NCBI GenBank assembly: GCA_020736575.1
Contig: JAGPYM010000028.1
Coordinates: forward strand, 248,001-312,000
Length of the DNA: 64,000 nucleotides
Direction of reading: 5' to 3'
From: Thelonectria olida
Taxonomy: Eukaryota; Ascomycota; Sordariomycetes; Hypocreales; Nectriaceae
In this document: piece by piece, positions 22,990-38,419 of the stretch
Numbering within the stretch: position 1 is the first letter of the stretch
Layout: each line of letters starts with the position of its first letter
Notes under the pieces: generated by a model
What the model was told of the DNA's origin: nothing
The model's database searches: none
The model's input: only the letters and a program-made list of their open reading frames with translations
Program-made: the position numbers and the translations under genes

Positions 22990-23164
22990 GATCGTCTGAA
23001 AACGCACTGGGCGATGCGCTAGACTTCAGGCTATTCAATTGACTCGTTGGAGAGGCGTGAGAGTGCTGTTTGGGCTGTTGTTTCAAAAATTCGTTCTCGC
23101 TGTTGTGAAAAGTTTTTTTTCACCTCGGCAGTGACTTTATTTGACCGGGACATAAAGTGGAGAC

Positions 23165-23398
23165 CGTAGGTCACGTGCGATTGAAACTTGTCGGGCACGT
23201 GACCTCTGTCAACACAGCCCGAGCTTAGGTATTCAAATAGATGACAAATTCGCAGGAAATAGAGATATTAATGAGGCCTTCCGGCTAGCCAATTCATCAA
23301 CAGTGCCTGGGTTTTTTTTTTTTTGTTTTTCTTGTGTGTGTGTCCTGCTCAAGGTTGCGGCATTTGGGTTCTGGTCCCTCTTTCTTAGTCATCTCGGC
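23165..23398. repeat. Dispersed repeat, copy A
   Basis: About 230 bp matching copy B at 35445-35677 at roughly 70-75% by eye. Shared blocks are CAACAC-GCCCGAG, TATTCAAAT-GATGA, AATAGAGATATT, AATTCATCAACA, AGGTTGCGGCATTT and CCTCTTTCTTAGTCATCTCG. Two CACGTG motifs lie at its left side (one retained in B). No coding capacity. It could be an old solo LTR or a non-autonomous element; ends and target duplication are not clear. Confidence 0.6.
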
Positions 23399-23407
23399 TA
23401 CACGAAC

Positions 23408-23839
23408 GGGCGCCAATAGGTGCGCACCTGGGTGCGCGCGTAAGTGTTTTCACGTTTTCAACAATAACTAAACAAAATATTTATATAAAATTCCAAAAGC
23501 TCGTTACAAGATATATATTAATATAATACATATTTTACTATTTTAATCTTTTTAGAAATATATTTTTTAAAAATAAATATTAATTATTGAATTGAAAAAT
23601 ATCTTAGATACGCACCCAGGTGCGCGAATTTTGATAATAATGACTAAGCTTGAATTTTAGCAACCTATAACTTTGTAAATTTTTAATATATATTACTTGT
23701 AGTAATTTACCAGCATAGATATTGTTATTGTATATATTATAGAAAATTTTATATAATTCTAACTATTTTTATTGATTTTATAGAATTGAAAACGTTAAAA
23801 AACTTAAATGCGCACCCGGGTGCGCACCTATTGGCTCCC
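23408..23839. mobile_element. 432-bp inverted-repeat element (MULE-type MITE)
   Basis: Both ends carry the same 30-bp terminal inverted repeat with two mismatches; its core is GCCAATAGGTGCGCACC followed by a GGGTGCGC block. The flanks are a perfect 9-bp direct repeat, TACACGAAC, at 23399-23407 and 23840-23848. The interior is strongly AT-rich and non-coding. The similarity of the two ends continues inward in diverged form (ACGTTTTCAA). A third, internal copy of the palindromic motif lies at about 23609-23626 (CGCACCCAGGTGCGCG). A 9-bp target duplication with these repeats points to a non-autonomous Mutator-like element. Confidence 0.85.
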
Positions 23840-24003
23840 TACACGAACAAGCTCGTGTGGGTACAAATGAAGCGGACGATGTAGTAGCCCTCATACGAAG
23901 TCAATATATTGATCAATACCGTGGAGATTAGACACTCTTTACACTCTTACACTCTTTTAGGCGAAAGGATAGGTTGGGGCTGCCGTGAGCGTGGCTTCGT
24001 GAG

Positions 24004-25485
24004 ATGAACGCGACCGTCGAGGAGATCCTTGTCGAGGGTGGGGATTCGGTGGCCGCGACGCGTCGGTCGTCGAGACCGGTGAAACCAACCGCGAAAGCCC
24101 AAAAGTTTTGGCAAGTAGCCTCAAGCCAGGCCGGGACATCCAAGAATGCCGGCACAAAGCAAGTGGCAACAAGCGACAACGACTGGGACAATGCGGACGA
24201 GGGATTGCAGGCCGTGGATGGCGCGGCGCGCAGCGAGTCTTCGCTAATCCAGATGATGCTCCAGACGACGCTCCAGACGATGCTCCAAGAAACGTCGAGC
24301 CATCTCATGAGCAAGCAGAAACAGATGCTGGAGAGGCTCTGGGATGCTTTGGTGGAGAACCAGAAGAAAGCGACAAAGGTGATGAGCGATCAGCTGGAGA
24401 TGATCCGACAACTGCAGCAGGAGATACAGACGGTCAGGGCCGAGGCAGCCGACGACCGGAAGAAGGCCGAAGAGGCCAGATGTATGCATGAACAGACCAC
24501 TGAGGAGCTAAAGGCGATGCGAGAAACAAACGAGCAACTCAGAAAGGCGCAGGAACAAATTACGGATGAGCTGAAACAACTGCGAGAACAGCTGGGCATG
24601 ATGACCCAAAGCATTGCGGCCAATAATACCCAGACGAGCCCTCAGCCATCATATGCGGACATAGCGCGTACGCCCCCGACAAGCCAGCCAAGCAACATTC
24701 GCAGCGTGTCGTCTATGAGAACAACGCCATCCGCGTTCACCGATACTCTCTTCTGCACCATCGACACGTCACGCGTTGGCAAGGAGGAGAAGGACAAGGC
24801 ACAAGTGGGAGGAGTCCGACAGGCCATTGAGGAGGAGGTGCGGAAGAAGGAAGGCCGACAAGGCTGGAGGTGCGCAGCCGTGGTGAGAGACGTAAAGAAC
24901 GCAGACCGTATTAAGGTGATCTGCCGAGACGAGTCGGAGATGAAGCTCGTCAAGGAAGCGGCAGAGAAGTCAGCAGTCAAGGGCGCAAGAGTCCTCAGGG
25001 ACCAACTGTATCCGGTCAAAGTTGACGGCGCAAACAGGGCAGAGGTCCTGGACTCAGCTGGCAACGTGCTGCCAGGCACAGCGGAGGTGCTGGGAAAGGA
25101 GAACGGAGTGACGATTGCCAAGATGCACTGGCTCAGCGACAAGGAGAATGGGAAATCCTACGGCTCGATGGTGATCTACGTCACGAAAGCGAGCGATGCG
25201 CAACGCTTGCTGGAAGAGAGATACTTTCACCTCGCTGGGGAGTCGGCCAGCACCAACATTTTCGAGCGACGCCAAGGCCCGGTCCAATGCTACAACTGTT
25301 GGGAGCTTGGTCACAAGGCCTTCAGCTGCAACATGCCCCAGCGATGTGGCAAATGTGCAGAGACGGAACACCGGCACACACAATGCCAGGCGATCGAGCC
25401 GAAGTGCGCTCTCTGCGGAGGGCCACACGAATCGCTCAGTCGCAACTGCCGAGTGCGACAGATGCATGGCAACAATGTGCACTAA
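24004..25485 (+). CDS. LINE-2 ORF1: gag-like protein with coiled coil and zinc knuckles
   Basis: 493 residues from the ATG at 24004. Residues 80-215 are a long Gln/Glu/Lys-rich coiled coil (QLRKAQEQITDELKQLREQL), likely for multimerisation. The C-terminus has three zinc knuckles: CYNCWELGHKAFSC, CGKCAETEHRHTQC and CALCGGPHESLSRNC. The frame is intact. ORF2 begins within the last codons in another frame (ATG at 25466), giving a 20-bp overlap. Confidence 0.87.
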   Translation: MNATVEEILVEGGDSVAATRRSSRPVKPTAKAQKFWQVASSQAGTSKNAGTKQVATSDNDWDNADEGLQAVDGAARSESSLIQMMLQTTLQTMLQETSSHLMSKQKQMLERLWDALVENQKKATKVMSDQLEMIRQLQQEIQTVRAEAADDRKKAEEARCMHEQTTEELKAMRETNEQLRKAQEQITDELKQLREQLGMMTQSIAANNTQTSPQPSYADIARTPPTSQPSNIRSVSSMRTTPSAFTDTLFCTIDTSRVGKEEKDKAQVGGVRQAIEEEVRKKEGRQGWRCAAVVRDVKNADRIKVICRDESEMKLVKEAAEKSAVKGARVLRDQLYPVKVDGANRAEVLDSAGNVLPGTAEVLGKENGVTIAKMHWLSDKENGKSYGSMVIYVTKASDAQRLLEERYFHLAGESASTNIFERRQGPVQCYNCWELGHKAFSCNMPQRCGKCAETEHRHTQCQAIEPKCALCGGPHESLSRNCRVRQMHGNNVH

Positions 25486-28400
25486 CCTCCAGATCCTCCA
25501 GCTCAACGTGGGGAAGAGGGATGTAGTGCAACTGAGCATGATTAACGATGAAGACTTGCGGGACTACGCGGTGCTGGCAGTAGCCGAACCATACGCATTG
25601 AACATGGACGGTGCGGTGGTGACAGCACCGAACAACCACAGAAACTGGACGAGATTAATACCGACGAAGAAACACGAGATGCGATGGCCAATCCGCAGCA
25701 TGCTCTGGATCCGCAGGGACCTGGAGGCGGAGCAGGTGCCGATACCGTCAGCCGACCTGACGGGAGCAATAATACGACTGCCCGACCGGGACGTCCTGGT
25801 GGTATCGGTATATGTGGAGGGGAGTAATGAGAATGCTCTACGCACGGCAATGGAGCAACTGCACAGGGCGATGACGGGTGTCCGCAACAGCACAGGGAAA
25901 AGAACGGATGTGATCTTGGCAGGCGACTTTAACCGCCACGATCAACTATGGGGAGGTGACGAGGTGACAGGCAGACGCCAAGGCGAGGCAGATGCAATCA
26001 TCGACCTCATGGACGAGCATGGCCTCCTCAGCCTCCTTCCCAGGGGAACGAAAACCTGGGAGAGGGGTGGTGCGGAGAGCACGATCGACCTGGTGCTTGC
26101 GTCGTCCGAACTGGCAGAAGAGATGGTTCACTGTGGCATACACCAAACCGAACACGGGTCGGACCATAGGGCAATCCAGACAGAGTTTTACCTCACAACA
26201 CCGGAGAGGACGGCGAGTCCGAGACTGCTCTTCAAGAATGCACCGTGGAATGCGATCAAGGAGAGAGTGAAAGATCAGCTGGCACTCCTCCCATGGGACG
26301 GCGGGGTTCAGACACAGACGGATAGGCTGATGGAGGCGGTCCTCGGCGCAATCCACGCGCTGGTCCCGCGAGCGAAGCCATCGCCATACGCCAAGAGATG
26401 GTGGACAACTGACCTTACTCGACTCCGAAAAACCTACACGTACTGGAGAAACCTGGCGAGGGCGCAGCGGCGGGCAGGCCATAGACAGGAAAACCTAGAG
26501 AGCCGGGCGAAGGTAGCATCCAAAGAGTACCACGACAGTATCAGAAGACAGAAGAAGGCTCACTGGGACGACTTCCTCGCAGACGGCGCCAATATCTGGC
26601 AAGCGGCCAAATACCTCAAACCCGGTGGCGACATGGTCGGCGACAAAATCCCCCGGCTAAAAAGGGCGGACGGGACGACAACGCAGGACAAAGCGGAACA
26701 GGCAGAAGAACTGCTGACGGCATTCTTCCCGCCGCTACCAGCAACCATCGAAGACGAAGGTCCACGACTACAACGGAGAGAAGTGGCCATGCTAGACTTG
26801 ACGCTAGAGGAGGTGGAGGAGAAAGTCATGGCAGCCAAGGCGTGGAAAGCACCCGGAGAAGACGGCCTGCCGGCGATGGTGTGGAAGCAACTGTGGCCGG
26901 TGGTCAAGGAACGCGTGATGCATCTGTTCCGCACCTCACTGAATGAAGGACAGCTACCAGACCAGTGGAGAAGCGCCAAGATCATCCCGCTCAAGAAGCC
27001 GGACAAGGCCGACTATGCACTCGCAAAGGCATGGAGACCAATCTCGCTGTTGTCGACGCTGGGAAAGATCCTCGAGGCGGTAGTGGCGGACAGGATCTCA
27101 TACGCCGCCGAGACGTTCGGACTCCTGCCCACAAACCACTTTGGCGCAAGGAAGCGGCGGTCGGCAGAGCAGGCTCTGATGCTCTTCCAAGAACAAGTGT
27201 ACAAAGCATGGCGGAACCGCAAGGTGGTCAGCCTGGCCAGCTTCGACATCAAAGGCGCGTACAACGGCGTATTCGATGACAGACTGCTACAGAGGCTGAC
27301 AGCAAGAGGCATCCCGAAGAAGCTGGTGCAATGGGTAGGAGCGTTCTGCTCCAATCGTACAGCCAGCATCGTAGTGAACGACTACACATCAGAGCAACGG
27401 GAGCTGTCGCAAGCCGGCCTTCCCCAGGGATCGCCGCTTTCGCCTGTGCTTTTTCTGTTCTTCAATGCAGACCTAGTACAAAGCGCAAGATTGACTCGAA
27501 AGGCGGATCGATGGCGTTTGTCGACGACTACTCGGCCTGGGTCACGGGGCCGACGGCGGAGGCGAACAGGGACGGCATACAAGCCATCATTGACCGGGCA
27601 CTGGCGTGGGGGAAACGCAGCGGAGCGACGTTTGAGCACGACAAGACAGCAATCGTCCACTTCACACGCGTAGCTGAACGCACCAGCGAGGCGCCGTTCA
27701 TGATCAATGGAGTAGAAGTCAAGCCAAAGACGACGGCCAAGCTCCTAGGGGTGATTATGGACACGGAGCCCAGGTTCAAGGAACACATGGCCAAGGCCGC
27801 CACCAAAGGTCTCTTGGCAGCCATGTGTCTAAGAAGACTCAGGATGCTGCCTCCGCAGGCTGCTAGACAACTCTTCGTCGCGACCGTGGCCCCAGCCATG
27901 GACTACGCGTCTGTCGTTTGGTCGCATGCGCGCGGTGAAAGGGAATTGAAAGAGTTCAACAGGGCACAGAAAATAGGAGCGCGGGCCATCACGGGCGCCT
28001 TCCAGACGGTGGCGAGGGCAGTAGCTGAAGCGGAAGCCAACATCCCAACAGTACACGAGCGACAGGCCCTGGCCGGAATGAAGATGTACATCAATGTGCA
28101 CACGCTACCAAAGAAGCATCCGCTCGCGACACTCAAAGTGTCGGCGAGTCGAAGGTACATTTCGCCGATGAAGAGACTGGCGCTGGCCCATGGCGAGAGC
28201 GGAATCGGGCGGATGGAGACGATTGAAGCTTATGCAGCACCACCGTGGCACGCCCGCGTGCCGTTGGTGTGCGAAGTAGAGCGGAAGATGGCGACAGCGG
28301 CAGCCAATAGTGCCGAAGACATCACCATCACAACCAGCGCTTCGGACAGAGGAGGAATGGTAGGCATGGGAGGCATCATCAGCCACATAGCAGCAGGGCA

Positions 28401-29238
28401 AGCGAACAAAGTCGTGGCCAGGTATTCGGTCACTCTCGGCTCGCGAGACGACCAGAACCCCTACACAGCCGAGCTGGGAGCGATAGCGATGGCACTGCGA
28501 TGCATGCCTGACGGATTACGAGATCGGAGACTTACCATACTCTCAAGCAGCCAGTCAGCGTTGAAGGCGATCGCGCGACCGCGACAACAATCGGGACAGT
28601 GCGCCATCCGGGAGATTTACAACCACATCGGACGGCTAAGAAAAGGCAACAATAGTGTTAAAATGATCTGGGTACCGTCTCGGGATGACGCATTCCCCTT
28701 GGGTCCCAAGTCGAAGAGACAGGCGCAGAGAGCAACTGAATCGGGACGCACGGCAGAGACACAGCCGTACCAAGCTCGATCGACGCGGACAAGACTGGCG
28801 AGAGCACAGCTACAACAGCACCAGGCGCTACCAGACAGAGTGGGCAGCTACTCCAAGAGGATCGACAGAGCACTACCAGGCAAACACACAAATGTTTTAT
28901 ACGGCGGACTGAAGAGACGCGAAGCAGATACGCTTTCGCAGTTGCGCACGGGAATGGCGAGGATTAACGGCTACCTGTCGAGGATCGGTGCGGTGGAATC
29001 AGACTTGTGCGACTGTGGACGGGCAGTCGAGACGATGGAACATTTTCTCTTTCGATGCACCAAGTGGGATGCACAACGCGAAGGCATAAGACAAATCGGG
29101 CAAAGCGAGATAGGAAACCTATCGTTCTTTTTGGGAGGAAAGTCGGCATCGGACGGACCGAAGTGGTCACCTAACCTACAGGCGGTGCGAGCAACGATCA
29201 AATTTGCGATAAAAACGGGAAGGTTGGGAGTGAAGTAG
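25466..29238 (+). pseudogene. LINE-2 ORF2: endonuclease, reverse transcriptase, RNase-H-like (one frameshift)
   Basis: Starts at the ATG at 25466 (alternative at 25475). Domains: APE endonuclease (LQLNVGKRD, VAEPYALN, LAGDFNRHDQLWGGD, EHGSDHRAI); reverse transcriptase (KAWKAPGEDGLPAMVWK, WRPISLLSTLGKILEAV, SFDIKGAYNGVF, AGLPQGSPLSPVLFLFFNADL, active site MAFVDDYSAWV); an RNase-H-like region (ELGAIAMAL, WVPSRDDAFPLG); and a C-terminal CDCGRAVETMEHFLFRC block. One frameshift at about 27485, directly before the FVDDY active site, separates the first part (frame ending 27673) from the second (ending 29238). No other disabling change was seen. Confidence 0.87.
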
Positions 29239-29548
29239 GAGAATGGGACATACTAACAGCCGGAACCAGGAAACATTGGCACAACACTAACGCAACACAG
29301 CCTCATCTTGGCAGACCACGCTTCAGCTGCTGAGGATAGGATGCTGAACACTTGGAGAAATCGGCCTTCAAGCAGGCCTGTCAGACGGAGTCAAGCGAGG
29401 CCAGAAGAAAGCGATTCAAGGAGAGAGGTTGGGGCTTTATTTTGTGGTCAGGATCAACACGGCGGAAGTGTAAATAGCATAGCGTCTTCCATGGCCCTAT
29501 GAGATCCGTTCTCCCGGGCGTAATAAATCTACTACTACTACTACTACT

Positions 29549-30120
29549 CAGTCGCCTGCGCCCACGTTCTCGACGTTTGGTGTTTTGGGGCGCCCTCATT
29601 GGACTTCATCGCGCCGGACCTCTACTTGCACGACTACGAGACTGTCTGTAAGAATTATACCGATAAAGGGAACCCGCTCTTTATCCATGAACAGAGACGT
29701 GACGAGTACGGCGCTCGCAGGATGTGGCGGGCCCATGGAACGTATGGTGCGCTAGGGGTAAGCCCGTTCGGCATTGATACCGGGTCGGAAGCTATTGGCA
29801 GGGAGTACAGGCTGCTGAGCCAAGTCAAAGACTTCGTCTTGGGTGCTTCCCTCGCCGACCGCTTCGGGTTCTTCTTTGACGAGGTGCGAGATCCCCTATT
29901 GGTTGAAAAGCCATGGACTAGGGTATTTGGAGACATCCAAGTCATAGTAGAGCGAGCCTTTGTCTTCGGTAAACTGGGCCATGGTGGCGGCATTATCATC
30001 AGGTTAGCCAATCACAAGTTCCTACTCGTCGGATACGGATTTGAGGCTAGCTTTAAGAGTGTGGAAAAGGTGGTAGCAGTCCGAACATCTTTGTCACGGA
30101 GGACATCCTCTCGGCGATGA
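29549..30120 (+). pseudogene. GH35-like beta-galactosidase, C-terminal fragment cut by LINE-2
   Basis: Starting directly after the LINE-2 tail, an open frame reads HVLDVWCFGAPSLDF, IAPDLYLHDYETVCKNYT, PLFIHEQRRDEYGARRMW and GVSPFGIDT, then VKDFVLGASLADRFGFFF and GGIIIRLANHKFLLVGYGF. These match the C-terminal half of fungal GH35-like beta-galactosidases with a DUF5597 domain, which remove terminal galactose from side chains. The N-terminal catalytic half is absent from this window. The frame ends at 30120 before the normal end of the family. The insertion point lies within the coding sequence. A Cys where the family usually has Arg (VWC) fits a C-to-T change. Non-functional. Confidence 0.75.
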
Positions 30121-32649
<2,529 letters not shown>

Positions 32650-32779
32650 CGCTCTCCCTAGCTAGAAATCCATATACTGCCCTAGTACGTCCGATGCTTT
32701 TGAATCCAAGCGTACCAGCATGTCGATCAAGCGCATGGCACATCGATTTGCCTGAGATTTGACCAGGTCGTTTTCCGCA

Positions 32780-34542
32780 CTATGTGCCAGTTCGAGCAGC
32801 AGGCTGCCAACTCTTCTGATCTTTTCTACCTAACCCGACGAGCTCGTGTAAGCGGGTGAATGTTTGCACAAGCACTTCCTGCATATCCTCCTTGGATCTA
32901 CTTACGCAATGCTCTCCCTCCGCCTGGAGATGGAGAAATGGAACGCTCTCAAGGGCGTTTAGGAAATCTTGGGCTAGCTCCATCTGCCTCAAGGCAAGCG
33001 TCAGGGGCTCCGAGTTTAGGCCTATGACCTCGGTCATATTACACCGGATCGCGCAGTTTAGCACCATGACTTTTATGCTGTGGAGGGTAATAAGATAACT
33101 GGTCCGTTGCCGCTGCAAGATGTCGGACAGGTGCTGGTCTGCTTCTCGATTAACGTCGGGAGATGACTCCTCGGGGGAACGGACCAAAGCAGGGAGGTTG
33201 TTGGTCAAGGTGATCATCTCAAAGTATGCTTCCGACAACTGCGCGGTGCTTTCGCGACAACCTTCCGTATTGGAAAACGCGTCCAAAGTCCTCTTAGAGT
33301 TTGACTCTATGCCTTGGATAACCCGGGCGGCCATGGTCCACAGGCGACGAATGACGTGGAATCCCTCTAAAAGACGGTCCTCAATCCCGGCGCCGTTTGA
33401 TTCCCCCCCAGAGTCGAAGAGTGGCACAGAGTTTCGCGAATGTGCCTTGAGGGTAAGTCCCGTCTCAAACAGAGTTTCGTGGATCGTCACCGGACGGCCC
33501 TTCATAACCAAGGCCGTCTTGTCGCAGACGTACAGCTGCCAGAAGGCGTTCCGTAGCAGAGTCTCCTCAATGGGGTCTCGCCCTTCGAGCGAGCTCTCAT
33601 CGTAGAGACACATTCTCATCGCGATGAGGCCCGCTTCGCTCAAAATATGAAAAGCCACTCCGTGCTTTCCCGAGGCAGTCTGTATGGCCGACGAGAGGAA
33701 CAGTCGGATGCTGAGGGACGACGAGTTGGGTTGCTCGAGGTCGTAGTCCTCGTAGATCCTGAGCGTTTCTCGCGCCGCTCGGAGGAATAGAGGGGCAGTA
33801 AGGTGCTTGTTGGGTAGAAGAGACTCGGGGACGACGTATGTTACGGCTGCGCATAGGGCTGTGAGAAGGGTGATACTCCTGAGGGCCCCGAACCGCTCCC
33901 GCTCGTTATCAGCGGCAAAACAGCGCGAGATCCGCGCGTAGTCCTCGGCGGGATTATCTCCGTCTGAGAGCGATATGAAGAAACGACTAACGGTCGCACG
34001 GAGCGTGGGCTCATGGCAGACGGGGTTTGTCCCGAAAACGTACTGGGTGTACAGGAGAATACAGTGATTCGCGATCGACGCCGCTGTATCGGACGGAGTG
34101 GCAGCTAGCAACCCCACAAGGAGGCCGAGATGCAGTCTGGCAGCATTTTGGGTTTGGCTTTCTGGCGTTTCAAATAGAGGATTCGCCGTGACGCTGTTGG
34201 ATAGTGGACTGTCAGAAGCCAAGCACGAGTAAGTATTCGTCGCAGCGGCGATTGCCGGGCTCTCGGCTTCCCCAGATGAATCAGTGGCCGCAGATGTTGA
34301 GGCAAGAAGCTCTCTTGGGTGCGTGTCTTGCCATTTGACCGGCTTCGGACCCCGTTTCCTCTGGGGCGAGTATTGGCAAGCTGTCTTTGCTGTGTCGCAG
34401 TTTCGGCAAGTCGGCAAGCCGTCACACTTTCGGTTCCCCGTTAGCGAAACGGGTTGACTTTTCCATTGAGAAAGCCCACATCGGCATTACTCACCTTGAC
34501 TTTGCGGCGACGACACAGCCTACAAGCCTGCCTTGAAGCCAT
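32780..34542 (-). CDS. Zn2Cys6 fungal transcription factor
   Basis: Two exons: 34542-34495 and 34426-32780, with intron 34494-34427 (GTGAGT...GAAAG). The start is the ATG at 34542 (MASRQACRLC). The zinc cluster spans the splice junction with all six Cys: CRLC, RRRKVK, CDGLPTC, RNC, DTAKTAC. A basic linker follows (QRKRGPKPVKW), then a fungal-specific regulatory domain (FHILSEAGLIAMRMCLYD, LRNAFWQLYVCDKTALVMKG) to about residue 540 of 564. Such factors bind CGG-containing promoter sites. Position suggests, but does not prove, control of the neighbouring glycosidase genes. No lesion was seen, unlike the other two factor genes in the window. Confidence 0.88.
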
Positions 34543-35004
34543 TGGGGGATTGTCAGATAATACCGGTGAAGTGCGGGAAAAAGCAGAGGTTAGGTCGGGC
34601 AATTAGGTGTTGCATATGTATTCGCAAGGGTAAATGCTTTCTTAAAGGAATCCACAAATCCCCCGAGCTGCATATCTCCTTAGTTGCAACAAGAACTCCG
34701 TAGGACAGGTAGCGTGCGGGGTCAAGTCCAATGAGAATGCATCAAATCAAGGGCACTTCGGTCCGCCTAAGCTACATGATGCAACATGACACAATTCACA
34801 ACCAACCCTCTCATCAGGTTTAGGTATCTCCGTACCCCACTGTACCCACGTGATTATGGGGGAAAAGCGGCGTCTGTACGGAGCTGCATCCGTAGTCTTG
34901 TCGCAACTCGGAAGATCCTGCGGAACCACTTAAGCCACCAGACTAAAAGTGGATGGACTACGGCGGGTCCTGGTCTCCATCGCCGACGTAGTCGAGTCCA
35001 GGAG
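34543..35004. other. Upstream region of the Zn2Cys6 gene
   Basis: No gene recognised. Probably holds the promoter of the minus-strand regulator. Confidence 0.4.
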
Positions 35005-35200
35005 ACTTGGCCCCTCTGCTCCGCTAGGGAGATGAAACACCCTTTGGACGTCGGCGAATTGTTCTGCGGTCTGCAGCTGTAGATTCTTTGTCAGGTGCTC
35101 TGACGTAGCCCAAGGTTGAAAGGGCAGGAGCGAAGGTCCGGTGGAAGGAACCCCCTGTAAGAGACTTGTCAGATATAAGGTTCCTTCTGTCAGACGGAAG
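35005..35200 (+). repeat. Diverged copy of the GH1 promoter region
   Basis: About 190 bp resembling 35740-35945 directly upstream of the GH1 gene. Shared blocks are AAACAC, GACGTCGG-GAATTG, TGTAGATTCT-like, GGGCAG, AGAGACTTG/AGGGACTTTG and a TATAAGG box. No GH1 coding sequence follows this copy. Confidence 0.5.
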
Positions 35201-35444
35201 AGGCAGGTCCAGCCGGGATGACTAAGGAGGTCAGGGTCAACGGAAGAAAAACCCCGCTGCCCACATCATCAGGATCAACACAGAAGATCATCAGAACATC
35301 ATCATTGAATTGATCAATTGAATAGCCTCAATTTGAGGTCAACTTTATCATATTTCCCTGTGAATTCTATAACTATTGAACCCGTCACTTCGGACTGTTG
35401 ATTTAGCCGACGGATTCGACACCTACAATGTACCCCTCTATGCA

Positions 35445-35677
35445 CGTGATTACAATATTTGTCGGATACGTGACTACTATCAACACCGGCCCGAGTTAGG
35501 GTATTCAAATGGATGACCAATTCACAGGGAAAATAGAGATATTGATTAGGGAGCCTAGAGGCTAGTCAAATTCATCAACAACTCCTGTGTGTTCAAGCTG
35601 TTGTTGTTGCGTGTGTGTTCTGCTCGAGGTTGCGGCATTTCTCATCTTGACCCCTCTTTCTTAGTCATCTCGGCTGG
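35445..35677. repeat. Dispersed repeat, copy B
   Basis: Matches copy A at 23165-23398 from a CACGTG at its left side to CTTAGTCATCTCGGCT at its right. It lies between the two related promoter copies upstream of the GH1 gene. No coding capacity. Confidence 0.6.
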
Positions 35678-35739
35678 ACCTGCCTCCTTCGTCTGACAAT
35701 ATTATCCTGTCATGTGTCCCCTACCAAGACACCAAGACC

Positions 35740-37838
<2,099 letters not shown>

Positions 37839-38419
37839 ACCATTGATGGCCATGCATAACAGAGAAGAGAACTATTGCGTCCAGAACCTGGGTTTTCATA
37901 TTCTCTGTTTGGCAATATAGGCGGTTATGCCGGCCGTAGTATTCAAAAAGGATGTTAATAAGTTAACTAACGTTATACTATCACCCAGATTTTCTAACTT
38001 CCAACTCTTCAAGTAAAGAGTCTCACTCGTTCGGCTGCCGCTTTTGCAAAGCAGATACCTCATCAATCGACTCTATAGGTCAAGCCTCAGGCTGAGTTTT
38101 GTACTCTTCTTCCCAAATTGTACGGACACTAGCAATTGCGTCCTCGTGCCATGACTCTGGTGAGTGGTGCTCAATGTAACTGATTCGTGTTGAAGGATCA
38201 AGGAGAGGCAACATAAACGGGCGCATCTTCGGTCATAGTACAATGCTTGTCGAGAATGAACCAGCCCATCTCAATTGCATGAAGAATATGGCGATCAAGC
38301 ACCCGGGCGTCCTTGAAGGCTTTGATCTGAAATCTACATACGAACTAGCGCCTTTGAATCCCAATATCCTGCATCCAGCGCATGCCATCGAGGCTACGAT
38401 AGAGAACGCATCGATTAAT
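37839..38419. other. Intergenic between convergent GH1 and GH28 genes
   Basis: 3' flanks of two convergent genes; nothing else recognised. Confidence 0.5.

Larger units (their letters stand above)
17350..23100 (-). mobile_element. LINE-1: Tad/I-like non-LTR retrotransposon, nearly complete
   Basis: A minus-strand element with a gag-like ORF1 (22989-21283) and a pol ORF2 (21286-17451) carrying apurinic endonuclease, reverse transcriptase and RNase H. It is followed by a short 3' UTR ending near 17350. Boundaries are approximate: I found neither a clear target duplication nor a simple-repeat tail. Only one frameshift (about 19125) interrupts ORF2, so insertion is recent or RIP has been light. 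Its 5' end faces the 5' end of the second LINE. Confidence 0.85.
23849..29548 (+). mobile_element. LINE-2: Tad-like non-LTR retrotransposon with (TAC)n tail
   Basis: Plus-strand element with ORF1 (24004-25485), ORF2 (25466-29238, one frameshift) and a 3' UTR ending AATAAAT followed by repeated CTA/TAC triplets at 29528-29548. The 5' UTR start is approximate. The 3' tail abuts a truncated GH35-like coding sequence. The protein is clearly different from LINE-1, so these are two families, not two copies. Confidence 0.85.

Noticed and set aside
28680..28740. Apparent damage to the LINE-2 RNase H (VPSRDD in place of a PAHxG block)
   Set aside because: Related Tad-like elements, as I recall them, have a similar sequence here, so I treat it as family variation and not a lesion.
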